DNA of 64,000 nucleotides from Zychaea mexicana. Taxonomy: Eukaryota; Mucoromycota; Mucoromycetes; Mucorales; Lichtheimiaceae. Made by a program: the position numbers and the translations under genes. Below the pieces are notes generated by a model. The model had not been told where the DNA came from, did no database searches, and saw nothing but the letters and a program-made list of their open reading frames with translations. How positions within the stretch are numbered: the stretch's first letter is position 1; each line of letters opens with the position of its first letter. Shown here piece after piece: positions 1 to 11,857 of the stretch. The DNA lies in NCBI RefSeq assembly GCF_025766255.1, contig NW_026516808.1, positions 35,650-99,649 of the forward strand, given 5' to 3'.

Positions 1-420
1 GACAAGAAAAAAAAGGAATATAAGAGCGAGCTTTAATTTATTTCCCTTTGTCGTTCTAAATCTGCTAAACAAGAATCACAGCGGTGTGCTGTATACCAAC
101 GATTCGACATTGAACGATTAAATGAACCACTTCACAAGATTAACAGAAGCCTAATTAATGGATGGTGTTCAAGATGTGACGGCATTGTTAACACAGAGCA
201 GTAAAAAAAAACAGTAGGTACAGTATTTCGGGTGTAACAACTTTTTTTTTTCCCCTTGACTAATCTTGCGAGCCAGTCTAAAGAGATCGATAGCCAAGGG
301 ATGAACCAACATGAATATACTACCAACAGCTAACTACAGAGCTGTGCAAATAAAGAAAAACTAAACCAACGGTGTGCTGTCATTGGCGGCCTTCCTGACA
401 CAGTGCTTTTGCTTTGCTGA
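1..420. other. Flank of MULE-1, no gene seen
   Basis: No reading frame here has recognisable protein content. The stretch contains A/T homopolymers. The pentadecamer-like phrase GGTGTGCTGT occurs twice (near 85 and 371). It is the insertion target side of the MULE that starts at 430. Confidence 0.5.
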
Positions 421-429
421 TTTTGTTTT

Positions 430-542
430 GGCTTTTGATACAGACACCCCCCTCTAATCCTTACGGACACCCCCTTCTATTTTTAATCCTCATCAGGTTA
501 CACACATCCTATAAATATATACTTGTGGGGGTGTCCGCAAGG
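430..542 (+). repeat. Left TIR of MULE-1 (113 bp)
   Basis: This is the reverse complement of 4226-4315, apart from a 23-bp near-duplication at 442-464. The core starts GGACACCCCC and ends GGGGGTGTCC, so the TIR contains a smaller inverted repeat. Confidence 0.9.
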
Positions 543-762
543 TTATGAGTATACCTAAGTGGTGTGTTCTGTTATTTGCTGTACCATATAACAGGAGAGC
601 CATAAATCAAAGTGATGTAAAATATAATGTTCCTTTAAGGTATTGAGTAAATCTTATCAACATCGCTGTTTAACACATGCCAGAATATATCAAATAACAA
701 TGAAATGTAGAGAGTGGTGTTCGAGAAGAGAGGGAATTTCTGCACAGGAAGTAGTAGAATGA

Positions 763-1377
763 TTAATCTAGTGTAAAGGGTCCAGCACGCACTGTCTTTT
801 CGTCGTCACGCTTTTTTATCTGCAGATAACGCCACTTTGTTTTACGCAGGTTATCAATATTACCCATTGATCGGTATGCCTTTATACACATCGAGTTGAT
901 AATCGGCCAGTCCATCTTGATAATGCGTCCTTTTGTATCGATGGTAACCCAATGATTGTTATTGAGATGCTGCATAATGATGGGGAGAGGATTCTTAGTG
1001 TCGGACGATGGACCTTGCATTGGCAAAATTAGAGATGGCTCATAAGCGTATTCGTCAGAGTCTGGCTTTTTCTTATCATTGTCTGGATAAATTGCAAGAG
1101 GTCGTTGATAAGTGTCTGCAGCGATCTGTGCAAAGTCAGGCGCAAGGAACCAATAATCCGATGGGCACGATTCTGGGGGTCGTGGTGCATCAAGTGCGTA
1201 AGATAGTGATGTTTCAATGCGCTGTAAATTTACACGCATAAATACATAGTGCTGCTGATATATATCCTTGTTTATCTTGAAGCACTCCAGCATTTGTAGC
1301 TTGACCAACATAAAAGCCTCTTGATTGCCGTGTATATGATGTGCGATTGTGCGGAAGCCACAGAAGCCATCAGACAT
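763..1377 (-). CDS. OTU-like cysteine protease domain, C-terminal end of MULE-1 protein
   Basis: This open segment of 204 codons contains SDGFCGFRTIA, which matches the OTU Cys box (Asp-Gly-x-Cys-x-x-Arg) with the nucleophile Cys in place. Near the C-terminus, NNHWVTID supplies the catalytic His in the usual aromatic context. OTU proteases remove ubiquitin or ubiquitin-like modifiers. Plant MULEs are known to carry a different protease (ULP1-like), so a deubiquitinase-like tail on a fungal MULE may play a comparable role. That role is inference. The segment lies downstream of the SWIM finger in the same orientation, inside the TIRs, and keeps both key residues even though upstream exons are broken. 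I cannot tell whether it was spliced to the transposase or made separately. Confidence 0.78.
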   Translation of the reverse strand: MSDGFCGFRTIAHHIHGNQEAFMLVKLQMLECFKINKDIYQQHYVFMRVNLQRIETSLSYALDAPRPPESCPSDYWFLAPDFAQIAADTYQRPLAIYPDNDKKKPDSDEYAYEPSLILPMQGPSSDTKNPLPIIMQHLNNNHWVTIDTKGRIIKMDWPIINSMCIKAYRSMGNIDNLRKTKWRYLQIKKRDDEKTVRAGPFTLD

Positions 1378-3979
1378 AATGTCAATAGTTGTTTCAATGA
1401 ACTTGCGAGGGATGGTTGGATGAACGAAGAACTTCAGCTTGGGTACAAAATCTTTTTTGGATCTACAATAAATAGTTTATCAACTTAGTTTGGTTACAAA
1501 AAATCATGATAGCTGCAAATATTGGTTAGCTAGAATTCCATCAGAAGAGCACGTACCTTTTGTTCGTGCTTTTAAGGAAGTTCATCTCCGGATCCTTTCT
1601 TTTCCCTTGTTGAGGAAAAATGTAGATGTTATCATCCTCAGTGTTGCTGCCTTCGGAGAGTTCCTCTGACTCGTTGGCATTTCTATTTTGAAAGCGTTGC
1701 TGGCTATCCTTTTCATCGAGTTCAAACTTTGACGGTAATCGTGCATTTCTGTGTTAGCAGGGCGTCCTTTCGTCTTCACATTGCTTGGTAATTCGATGTC
1801 ACTAATGTCGATACTCATTGTATATTCGTCGATAGTCCCATCGTTACTACTAAGTAAATCGGATTTTTGCTGATCCGACCGCATATTGTAGAGTACATCA
1901 TGCAGCTTCTGTAGTACCATGTTCTGTTGCTCTAATACAATTGCTTCAGGAGTATACACCTTTTGGAAGCTATCTGTGGATAAATAACTCTCAAATTAGG
2001 ATATGAAGTATATTACAGGCGCATAGTATAATCACAGTATTACTATAGCAGAAAATTATACCTCTGTCATATTCCAAACGCCATCGATCAGGGATATCCG
2101 ACAAGCTTATACTGAACCCTTTTCGTGCGATATTATGTTGACACGGCAGTCCATAGTTTAGCGTGGTACCACACCAGCACTCGCTTGAGTCAAGTTGATA
2201 TTTATCGCAGTTATCCCAAGCTCGTTTGAGCTCCCTTCGGAGTCGATTCAAAGCAAAAAACGAAATAGTGCCAAAGAGCTCTTGCATCGCAGCCGATTCA
2301 TGCTTTCCATACAGTAGCATTTTATGTCTTTCTTGCAAAAACTGAGTCTCTTCATCAGCCAACTAGTTCTGATTAGCATATCTGTTAACACATTAACTTT
2401 TCAATTCGAAAACAAAGGGTGTAGTACATACCGATTTACGCATGACACGATCAATTGCTTTGACCGTTTTAAACAAGCTTCCGGTGGTTTGCATTGTATC
2501 TTTGATGCGCCAGTGTGTTCCTTCAACACGCGATGATGCCCTCATTCCCATGTTTAAAAGTCTTCCGGCATAACAAGCACCCCATTTCTCCTTATATTCA
2601 AGACAGCTATATAATATAATATAATACAGCTGGTGAGCACAACTCGGCAAAAGCCTCAGTCAAATATTGGATAAAGGTAGTTAACATACCCGTTGAGATA
2701 GTCCATCATTTTCTATTTCTTTTTGTTTGCCAGCAAACGTATTGCAGACGTTGCATCATCTTCAGTATCTCTGTCGTTCTCGCTATTGCTGCTGTTGTCA
2801 TGATGCTTTGCTTTGGACTTTGTTTTCTTGTGCTTTTTGTTGGATCGCTTATGGTTTTCGTTGGCATACGCAAGAGCACCTTTTTCGATCAGACACTTAT
2901 AAGCGTCAATGGCAGCCTGGAAAGTCGCTTCGTCTTTTTTACCAACATCAACCATTTGCTTAATGATAGCTTTGGCTTCGCCTATCTCTTCGCTGTTCGG
3001 TGGAAAGCAAGTACTGAAAAATGCTACGTAAATGCTGCTCCATATGCCACCCGCAAAGTATATACTCTGCATCTTTGAAAGTTGACTCGATGGCGTTGAT
3101 TAAAGCTCTTTCGTTGTCCGTAATGAAAATGCGTACGTTTCCTTCTGGCCATATGACTTGTCGCATAGTCCAAAGGATCCAGGTGTACGACTCTTCTTTC
3201 TCATTTACCAAGAAAGCAGAGGCAATAAGCACGTTCTTGAGCTTTGATGCACCGAGATGACTGACACCAACAGCATTGACAAGAGGCATCTTGGTTCTGC
3301 TCGTTTTGTACGTCGCATCGATAGCAATGATCTCGTTGAATCGTCGTGCTTTTGCTATACTCGTTTCATGGGTAAAAAAGAGGGCGTCGAGACTTTTACC
3401 TGTGCCGTCTAGCTTATATCTAGTGATATAGTTGTTACCAATGAGGAACTCGAATATCCTACTGAAGCCGCCATGATTATCCTCACGGAATATTTGCGCA
3501 CGAAAATTGTATAGATCCCTCATGGTCATAATTGCGCCGTCTTCGTCGTTCTGGACTTCTCGATGTATCATGAGGGGCCTGACGGAATTATCTGTCAATG
3601 ATAATATTTGCTGCTCGGCGTGGAGAGTTGGCGTGCGGTGTTGGTGGTAATACTGAGGAAGCTTGTCGAGGGAGTGGTTGTGCTCATTGTCGTTGCTGAA
3701 TTCGTTACTTTCCAGTGTTTATCCTTCTCGGACCACCTTAAGTTCATGGTCCATTGGCAGCCGGTTTGTTTTCGTCGCTGTTTGGCGTCCCCGCGTTTCT
3801 TCAGTTACTCCATGTGTATTGCGATAGCTTCCACCATGTACGCACTGGATCACGATTTTTACGTTCTTCTCACTTCGTTTAGTTGAAACCGCAAAGTTGT
3901 ATTCTCTGGCTTGCTCGTTGATTGCTTTCACAATTTGCTTATTTGATCCGGTATAAGTAGTGTCAATCAATTGCTCCAT
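763..3979 (-). pseudogene. MULE transposase with C-terminal OTU-like protease, decayed
   Basis: Reading down the minus strand from ATG 3979, an N-terminal FAR1/WRKY-type zinc-binding region comes first (QCVHGG, then NEHNHS at about 3680). The MULE DDE core follows: first Asp in IAIDATYKTS (about 3310), second Asp in FITDNERAL (about 3120), the CGWHMEQ motif, and the Glu in SSRVEGTHW (about 2530). A SWIM zinc finger (CWCG...CQH, about 2150) and a linker come next, then the OTU segment (763-1377). An in-frame TAA at 3719-3721, a frame change near 3010 and short introns break the reading frame. The protein would cut and paste the element by binding its TIRs in the nucleus. A TATA-like ATATAA lies about 80 bp upstream of the start on the minus strand. 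The family call is secure; exon borders are approximate. Confidence 0.88.
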
Positions 3980-4225
3980 AGTGCTGGGATAGTAGGATGA
4001 TAAACGTAGGTAGAAAGTTGAAGATATAATATCAAAGTATACTGTTTATTGAGGAGCATTTATATACTTGTATAAACTACTGCACATAAACACATCCGTA
4101 GAGACACCCTAGAGAGTTTGAAAAGCATCAAGGAATGTTTTTCATGTACTTTTTATGGTTCCTTTTTGTTATATATCGAAAGATGTATAATAACAATAAC
4201 AAGTGAACAAATCCAGTGAACACAT

Positions 4226-4315
4226 CCTTGCGGACACCCCCACAAGTATATATTTATAGGATGTGTGTAACCTGATGAGGATTAAAAATAGAAGGGGGTG
4301 TCCGTATCAAAAGCC
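4226..4315 (-). repeat. Right TIR of MULE-1 (90 bp)
   Basis: This matches the left TIR essentially base for base through its GGACACCCCC...GGGGGTGTCC core. The match stops at CCTTGCGG on the inner side. Confidence 0.9.
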
Positions 4316-4534
4316 TTTTGTTTTTGACGACGAAGTTTCAACAAGATTCATTAGTCAATGCTCAACAAATTAAAAATGCTCGAACAATTCGATTCTCAAT
4401 GGTTAGTCAACAATCTCCAAAACGATCGACGTTAACGGAAGTCCTGATGCTGACATTGTGGATAAAAGAAGGTAAGAAGTCAAAGCGGTTTTGCTATAGT
4501 ATATTCTATATCTATGTTAGGATCGAGTTTTTAG

Positions 4535-4690
4535 ATAGAAACGCGCACACACGATATATACGCACGCATATGATATGTGCACACACCATATATATACGCA
4601 CGCATATGATATACGCACACACACGATATGCGCACACACACAATATACGCAGACGCACTTAATATACACACACACAAAATACGCACAGCC
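4535..4690 (+). repeat. CA/TA-rich minisatellite
   Basis: Imperfect tandem units built from ACGCACGCATATGATAT and CACACACGATAT run for about 150 bp. The long open frames over it on both strands follow from the repeat period and are not genes. The rest of 4325-5347 shows no coding content I can support. Confidence 0.8.
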
Positions 4691-5347
4691 AGAAGATGAA
4701 GCAGCTGCTGGATATGGCGACTACAATCAGTGATGCAATATACATATATACTGTTTGGAGTGTTGGATACGACTGTGGGCAAGGGATTATGCTGGATTGA
4801 TGTACTCCTTCTGCCACCGCTAAGGAACGTCACTGTCATCAACGGAACGACCGATCTGTCACTCAATGAAATGAAGCATGAACTTTACATTCGTGTCGAT
4901 CCATATTCGTCCTTTCTTATGAAGCACCATCATGCTTTCTACCGCCATATATCAAACAATTGAGCGATCGCACGTGGAACAGGGGAGATCAGTCGACCTA
5001 CCTATATACAATTATGAAAGGGGATAGTTAAATATTTAAGTGGCATACTGTGATCTATTACTACGTATACATATAGCATGCTCTCAGCTGTAAGTGAGCG
5101 GATACGTGAAGATCGAAGTGTTCTGTAAAATTTTGGATTGTGGATAGAAAAGGTAGTTTACACGAAATAGTGTACTAAAATATGATTAATAGAAAAAGAC
5201 CATGCTACCAATATGAGGGATAGGAGTGTGCCATAGCATTACGAAGTAGCTAAAACGTGTTTTTGTGTTACTCGAGCACTACTGCACATAGTTGCCTGAC
5301 TTTGTACTTACTTTTGAGCCAATTGCTTTGACATTCGCCATTTCGAA

Positions 5348-7733
5348 ATGAGCAATAATAACTTCAACGACAACAACAACAACACTAATAAGTATCACGA
5401 CGATGAAGAGCTACTGAGCCCTGTTATTACTTCTGTCAGCCAACGTCCCAGTTCGTGCCCCGTTTCCGAGTACCAAGATATTATCTTACATCAACCTGAA
5501 GAAACAGGCGAACGTTGGATATAGAAGGGGGACTATAAAAGCGACCAGTTCAAAAAAATCATCTCCAGAAGAGAGTCCAGTGTCGCTACAGAGAGCGAAG
5601 AGACTATGCAGCCGACAGTCGCCATCACGATTGACGATGGTAAGAAAAGAATAAGAAAGTATAGTGTCTAAGGCATCTACTTATAAACAATAGAAGAAAA
5701 CGAAGCTGGTAGTAGAAAGAGACAGAAATCCTCTACCGTATTTTGGTCAAAGCAGTATGAGTGCCATCGCCATGCCACCAGTGACAACAGACGTGGGATT
5801 ACCGAGATCCGTCCTATTCAGCAACAAAGTAAGCAAGTCGGATGTAAGGCCCAACTCAAGGTCATATGTTACATGAGCGGCCGTGACACTGTAAAGTTCA
5901 AGTATGTCAATGACCGTACTGGGCATACTCCTGGAACCATCGAAGATGTCAAATATTTGCCAAAGTCGATACTTTTAAAGGAGCGCATTATTGAGGAACT
6001 AAAAAGATACAAGAACGTCCGTCAGGTGCGCACTTACTTGCAGCGTGAGCATGCACATCTTGAAAGCACCAAGAGAGACGCATATCTCCACACCGTTGAT
6101 GTTTATAACATCTTTTATAAATTTCGATAGGAGGAGTGTGCTAAAGCTAAGGACGATTTTACTTCCGTCAAATACTGGCTACAAGATCTCGAACATAAGG
6201 GCTATCATGTCTGGTTATATGCTGATGACACTGGCCATCAATTGCTTTCTGCAGCCAGCTTTGGGTTTGGTTTTGTTGCTCCATGGCAGATGCATTTACT
6301 AGTGAATGCTGGGCAGCATATCTCTCTCGATGCAACACACGATGTATCTCAATATAGAGATGGCGTTCTGTATACTATGGTTATCCGCCATCCAATTGCT
6401 GGTCGTGGTGTCCCTGTTGCCTACCTTATTACTGATGACAAGTCATCCGATCCTCTTGTTAAATGGCTCACATACCTGCAATCTCTCAGTGTTAGTCCTC
6501 AAGGCATCACGATTGACCAGGATTATGCAGAGGATAATGCAATTACCATGGTGTGGCTAGACTGCAAGATCCAGTATTGCCTTTGGCATGTCATGCGTCC
6601 ATGGATGAAGTATGTCCAAGAGAAAGTTACTGCTTATGGATGAAGCGACGCTCTTCAAGAACGAACGCGCATCAAGCTACAGTTACAAGAACTAATGTAC
6701 GAAAGGGACATGGAAAAATTCCATCGCCTTTTACATACCTTCTTTTCCGAGTATGGCGTGAAGCAGCCATCATTTGCGTCTTATTTCCGAGCACATTGGG
6801 TAGATACATTTAATGGTGATGGATATACCTGCTGGAGTACATGCCACGAGCCTCAAGTGTTCACCAATATGGCCATGACTAATTACGTTGAATCCTGGCA
6901 CAACCAGCTGAAGACTATCTATTTGCAACGGAAACGGGTCCATCGTCTTGACTACTTGATCTATATCTTGACATCCGATGTTGCTTCTGATATTAGCAAA
7001 GAAGTCGAGCGTTTGTGGGCAGGCGTTGGGCGTATGAGCAAGACCGAGCATTCATTTCGGACAGATGAACTGAAAGCTGTCGATTACAGCGAAGCAGACT
7101 TACAACGCATGGTAAAAGTAGTGTCAGATATACACTATAAGGTTGCTTCCTTCACCACCCAGAGAAAAGAGTATGACGTATGTATTGATTATCATTATAC
7201 TTTTCTGGGTTTCCAGCGTTTTTCAAGCTATAATCTGATACTCCTATAATATGGGATAGGTGCTCATTGAGAACAGCAGAATCATTCATTGTGAATGCGA
7301 GAAGTTCAAAGATAGCAAAATGTGTTGCAAGCACCTGTTCCTACTGGAACGTTTTCTTGCTACAGTGAGAAAGGTTTCGACAATAAAAGTTCGCCTATCC
7401 TTAGAACATTGGCAAGGACTTATCAACACCCGCACACCAACATCAGCATCATCGAGCACACCTATCCAAGTATCACAGCACCAACAGCAAGTATCTGAAC
7501 CTACACCAAAGGACGAATTGGAAGCTGAACTTAAAACATTAAAGAAGAAGATCACAGCGATCGAACGTCATGTTGGAAAATCGATGATCGACCGTGGAGA
7601 AGCAGACACTATACGAAATACTGCTCGACATGTACAAGAGATGATTCAACAGGCTAATGCCATAGATACCATCCTCACAAGTACACTTTCTCTCCCCAAA
7701 AACTCTAATTTCCGTCGTCAAAATAACCCTTGA
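5348..7733 (+). pseudogene. MULE transposase, second type (MULE-2), decayed
   Basis: The likely start is ATG 5348, followed by an Asn-rich leader, an in-frame TAG near 5523 and a short intron (about 5641-5693). A WRKY/GCM1-like zinc region follows (YECHRH, GCKAQLKV, RTGHTPGT, about 5756-5940). The catalytic core has Asp in ISLDATHD (about 6330), Asp in ITIDQDYAED (about 6515), the CLWHVMRP motif, and Glu in NYVESWHNQ (about 6885). An intron at 7178-7259 joins in phase to a SWIM finger (HCECEKF...CCKHLF, about 7290-7350). The C-terminus is Gln/Thr-rich with a short coiled-coil-like KKKITAIERH stretch. Stops near 6128 and 6641 break the frame. It differs from MULE-1 and has no OTU tail. I found no TIR pair, so element borders are unknown. 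Confidence 0.82.
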
Positions 7734-7901
7734 ATTCCGATCTTTATCCTTTCCTCTTTATATTCATTCTATGATCTATTCCCATTTATAAATTAACTTA
7801 CTAAATTCCACTTTATTCCTACTCTGGTAAATAAATCTTTGAGTACACTTGTGATTACTATCGTTGGCTGATATCCCCGCATCCATGTGCGATTCAAAGT
7901 A

Positions 7902-8363
7902 CTTATTCTGCCCCAAATTTAACGCTGAAAGTCAGTTGGGAGAGAGTGTAAAGACAGTTGAAAAAAAAACATTAAAGTGTACTTGTCATCTTGTTTCATA
8001 AGAGAATTATATATTTCAACCATATGAAAGGTAAGTAAAGAGAGAATGGGAGGGGCAAGATCTTACTACTACAGGAGGAGAAACAAAAATGGAGGTAAAA
8101 AACAAACCACTTTTCATATAAGAAATAAACTTGGTTTGTTATTATTACTTCTTTACAACTTCCTTTTTCACCTCCATTTTTGTTTTTCTTATTGTAGTAG
8201 TAAGATCTTGCCCCTCCCATTCTCTCTTTACTTACCTTTCATATGGTTGAAATATACAATTCTCTTATGAAACAAGATGACAAGTACACTTTAATGTTTT
8301 TTTTAAACTGTCTTTACACTCTCTCCCAACTGACTTTCAAAGTTAAATTTGGGGCAGAATAAG
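7902..8363. mobile_element. Foldback MITE with TA target duplication
   Basis: The two halves are reverse complements over about 199 bp each (7902-8100 and 8165-8363), with a loop of about 64 bp. The tips read CTTATTCTGCCCC and are flanked by TA at 7900-7901 and 8364-8365, as expected for Tc1/mariner-type mobilisation. It encodes no transposase. The mirrored frames on both strands start with the same residues because of the palindrome and are not genes. Confidence 0.88.
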
Positions 8364-8560
8364 TATTTTGGTCAATCGTGTGGATCGTTTGGATGGTTGT
8401 GCAGAAGCAGCTATTGCTTTGCTCTGAGGAATCATAGGAGACACTGAAAAATCCCGTAGACTTCTGTCAGTAAAACTTTATCTGAGCGAAAAAAACCATG
8501 ATAATTTACTTAGATTTGGAAAAACAGCAATAGAGAGGTATAATGTCAGTTATTTATAAG

Positions 8561-8897
8561 GAGAATGAGTCATATTAATAATATTTGTTATAAATAACAA
8601 AATTATATATAATTCTATTCTGTTAAGCTAAGCTGCGTCCAAGTATTCCTTGCTTAGAGGAAGGTATGCTTATTTCCATTCCGCTGGTTTATGAACTTTT
8701 ATATTTATAGAGATTACAAATATTTTTAAGGATTACAAATTTTCTTAAGAGTTACAAAATTAATAAAATATAATATAAAAGGAGAAAATATATAATACAA
8801 ATAAAAATTTTTCAAATTTTCTTATTATAAAAGATATTGTAGTTTTTTTAACATTTAAAGCTTTTTTATATCTTTTTAAATATAATTTATATTCCTA
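8561..8897 (-). repeat. Dispersed tRNA-like repeat, copy 1
   Basis: It is about 95% identical to 17831-18169. The core (about 8625-8695) read on the minus strand resembles a tRNA gene. It has a D-arm/A-box-like GGAATGG stretch and, about 40 nt on, a B-box-like CTTGGACGC. AT-rich flanks sit on both sides. The hAT-1 element starts a few bases beyond its end. It may be a tRNA-derived SINE or a MITE that captured a tRNA-like core. Confidence 0.6.
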
Positions 8898-8937
8898 TAT
8901 AATCAATAGCTTTTAGGGGTCTTCATTCACGGATTCG

Positions 8938-9090
8938 AAATGGATTGCAGCGAACTCGGATCCGTTTCGTTTTTAAACGGATCGATTTTTTGAAATCCGG
9001 ATCTGATCCGGATTATAAAACTGCAGTTCCAATCCGTTTCGTGAGAATCTGGATTGAATCCGGATCAATTTCGAATCAGCACGTCAGCAT
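8938..9090. repeat. hAT-1 left subterminal repeat array
   Basis: Clustered GGATCC, AACGGATC, ATCCGGAT and TTCGAA hexamers in both orientations lie just inside the left TIR, mirrored by 13150-13320 at the other end. Such arrays are the known binding sites of hAT transposases in subterminal DNA. The role here is inferred from position. Confidence 0.7.
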
Positions 9091-9454
9091 AAGGCTCATT
9101 AAACGACGTATATATAAATGGGAAATGACGACATAAAAAAAGCACGTTTTCTTATGACCAGGATTGAGTTATCGTGAAGTTTATCGTAGTCGTTATAGAG
9201 CGTGTCGTAATGGTGAGAAAGCAATAAAGACAGGCAGCAAGATTTGAAAAAGCATTTCAAAGTATAAAATGTATTTGGAAAAAATTATTTATTTTCTATA
9301 TGTAATAACCAGAGCGCCGGAACGAATAGTGTATAAGAAGTAAAAAAAAGGTGGGAAGAGGATGACGGAAAGAAGAGATGTAGGTAAAAGGGAAAAGGGG
9401 AAAAGAGAAAAAAGCAGTCTTCAGAAAACCAAAAGGGATAAATTTTGTTGCAGC

Positions 9455-11857
9455 CTACTCCTCACCAAAAAATTTGCTCCACGAGTCAATCAATACACTT
9501 GCCTTTAGCTTCTTCGAAGCAAGTCTGTTCCGCGAGCTAGGAACATACTGCTTTGCACGAGAAAACGTGCGCTCTGATCCTGTCGACGAGGCTGGAATTG
9601 CTAAGTATCTTCGTGCCATTCTTTTCAACTCGGGCCAGTCGTTCATTTCCGATCGCCAATATTCCAACACTACGCCGTTGTCAGCCCCACCCTTTGGATC
9701 AGTCACTGTATCCGCCTGGATGTACTTCTCAAGCTGGTCTTTGTTGATGACCGCCTTCTTGATCAGTGCATCGGGGTTTGTAGGAGTCATGACTTGGCTT
9801 CTGCTTAGCTTATAGGACTCCCACGCCTTTTCAACCAGCTCGATTGCATCCGTCCGAAATAGACCCCAGTTCTCGCTTTCCCACCATTCGTACTTTAGGC
9901 GCGGGTCCATGGCCGTCGCAACAGCGTACGCATGTCCTTCTGCTTTGCAGTAATATCCTTGCAACTTATTCCACCCACATTTTGCAGCTGCTGCAAGTTC
10001 CGGCCACGTCTACAATTGCAAAGGAAAGTTTTAGAACTTCACTGCTTCTATACGGGAGTGTTTTTACATTTATGCTGATTAAACGTTTACTTACTTCTTT
10101 CCATTATTCTTGGTAATGCTCAAGTTTGTCTAGCAATCGATTGTAGCTCAGGATTACGAGGTTCATAGTGGCATATGAGGAACCTGATAGCAACGGCGTC
10201 AACTTGGCGAATTCATGGAGCAACTCACAGATACATTCCAGGCAAACCCATTCAGTGTCTGTCAGCTGGTAGTTCTGTAGACCTGCTATATTGTGGCATG
10301 CTCGATTGTAGTTACGCTTCACTTTCAAGGCCCTTTGCAGCATGTCAAAGGTGGAGTTCCAGCGGGTACGCACGTCCAAGATCAGCTCAAGCTCCTCTGA
10401 AGACCCGGCAACATCTTCACCTCCATCTTCTCCACTGGCGCCTTGCTTTGGCTGGTGTAAGGACTTGAATGTCTCGAGATATTGATTGTTTTTTTGTGGT
10501 GTCGCGCGGATACTGACAATGCCTTTACGAAGCTTACGCAGTGTTTTGCCTAGGTAAGAGAGAAACGACGATGATAATTAACATGGTGTGTGTACTGTTA
10601 GCTTGTGTGTTTTTTCGTACCTGTACTGAACACTGCTATATCGTCGCTACCAGTTAAAGCTTCTTGCTCATCATTATACGCCTCGCCATGCAACCCGTCG
10701 TGGAGAATCGCCTGCACTGCTAAATTCAAAACATGGGTTATGCAGGGTATACGGTTCTGCGTGGCGTCAAAAATATCCGCGCCGACCTGGAACTCCAAGT
10801 TTTGCGCCATTGTGTTCATATTGGAAGCATTATCTGCCGTCAAGAAGAATGGTTTTGTTGCAAGGCTCCAGTCACCCAGCACCTTGAGGAATGCGTCTGC
10901 CATGTTGGCTCCTGTATGTGGACCGGTGAGAAGCTCCAGACCAAGGACGATTGATTGCTGGTTCCAATCATTGTCGATCCAGTGGGCCGTGATACCAAGA
11001 AAAGAAGCCCTCCACTCACTTGTCTAGGCATCGACGGTGTATGATAGGAACGGCACGTCTTTCAGTACCTCGAATATGCGAGTGCGGTAGATATGGTATG
11101 TGTCAAACAAATCGCGGGCGGCAGTGCTGTCACTTGGCAATTTGACATGCGTAGTTGTCGGTGCTGATTGTGCAAGATTCAGCAGCGACTGGAACCGCGG
11201 ATTCTCGACGATCGCAAATGGCAAAGCAGCAGACACGAGAAAAAGACAAAGTGCGTGACGGAATGCTTCAGAGCTGAACCTGGAAACGCTAAAACCAGGA
11301 GCAAGAAAGGCGTCGAGCGTTTGTCCCTGTGGTGGTGCATCAACGGAAGTATTCTTGGTAATATTGTGGTTCTTGAGCAAATGGTTAGATAGACCCGTCG
11401 TAGTACCTTTGGGATCTTGGTATTTTCTATTGCAGAAACCGTTGCCGACTGGAACATTGCAATAATAAAAGATGCCGCCACTCTGGCTTTCGTGGGCCTC
11501 TCTGAACCATTTGTACACCCAACTTTTGCGCGCTTTGACAGTTTTTCCCTTGGTTTGCCGCTTATTGGTACCTGAAATGACGCTTTCGATATCGCTGGTG
11601 CTCTCCATTTCAACGATGTCAGCATCGGTTGACATGGCAGACGATTGGCGGTCAACTGACATAAAGCTTTGGGCCCGAGCAAGAGTTGATGATTCCTAAC
11701 CAACGGTAATGACTTATATTAGTACAGATGGTCAGGTACGTATTTGTGATGCAACGGGTTTATGATATAAACATACTTCGCCATGATCGGACAAGTCATC
11801 ATGATTGCTGGTGGAAAGACGGCGTTTACCAAGAATTGAAAACTTGGGTTGGTTCAT
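9455..11857 (-). pseudogene. hAT transposase, four exons, two nonsense codons
   Basis: The exons on the minus strand are 11857-11777, 11695-10621, 10549-10095 and 10009-9455. All four join in phase with GT-AG introns, giving 722 codons including the stop. An N-terminal BED zinc finger (YKWFREA...FYYCN...LSNHLLKNH, about 11500) leads into the RNase-H-like fold. The first Asp is in YTVDA (11027-11041), the second in LTADNASNM (about 10840), followed by CITHVLNLAVQ. The hATC dimerisation domain has Glu in STGSERTFS (about 9570), preceded by the insertion domain. Codon 11026-11024 is TAG where hAT proteins have Trp after the catalytic Asp, and 10106-10104 is TAA. Otherwise the frame is open, so inactivation looks recent. 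Confidence 0.9.

Larger units (their letters stand above)
430..4315 (-). mobile_element. Complete Mutator-like element (MULE-1) with OTU protease tail
   Basis: Both ends can be fixed from the sequence. Each end begins GGCTTTTGATAC and carries a long terminal inverted repeat, 430-542 and 4226-4315. The element is flanked by a perfect 9-bp direct repeat TTTTGTTTT at 421-429 and 4316-4324, the duplication length expected of Mutator-like elements. The coding strand is minus. The transposase inside (763-3979) has stops and a frame change, so the element is now non-autonomous, but the ends look structurally complete. The left TIR is 23 bp longer than the right because a stretch starting at AGACACCCCC is duplicated next to the tip. 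Confidence 0.93.

Noticed and set aside
7996..8270. Two mirrored reading frames both beginning with the same residues
   Set aside because: They are the two strands of the foldback MITE; the shared start is a consequence of the palindrome.
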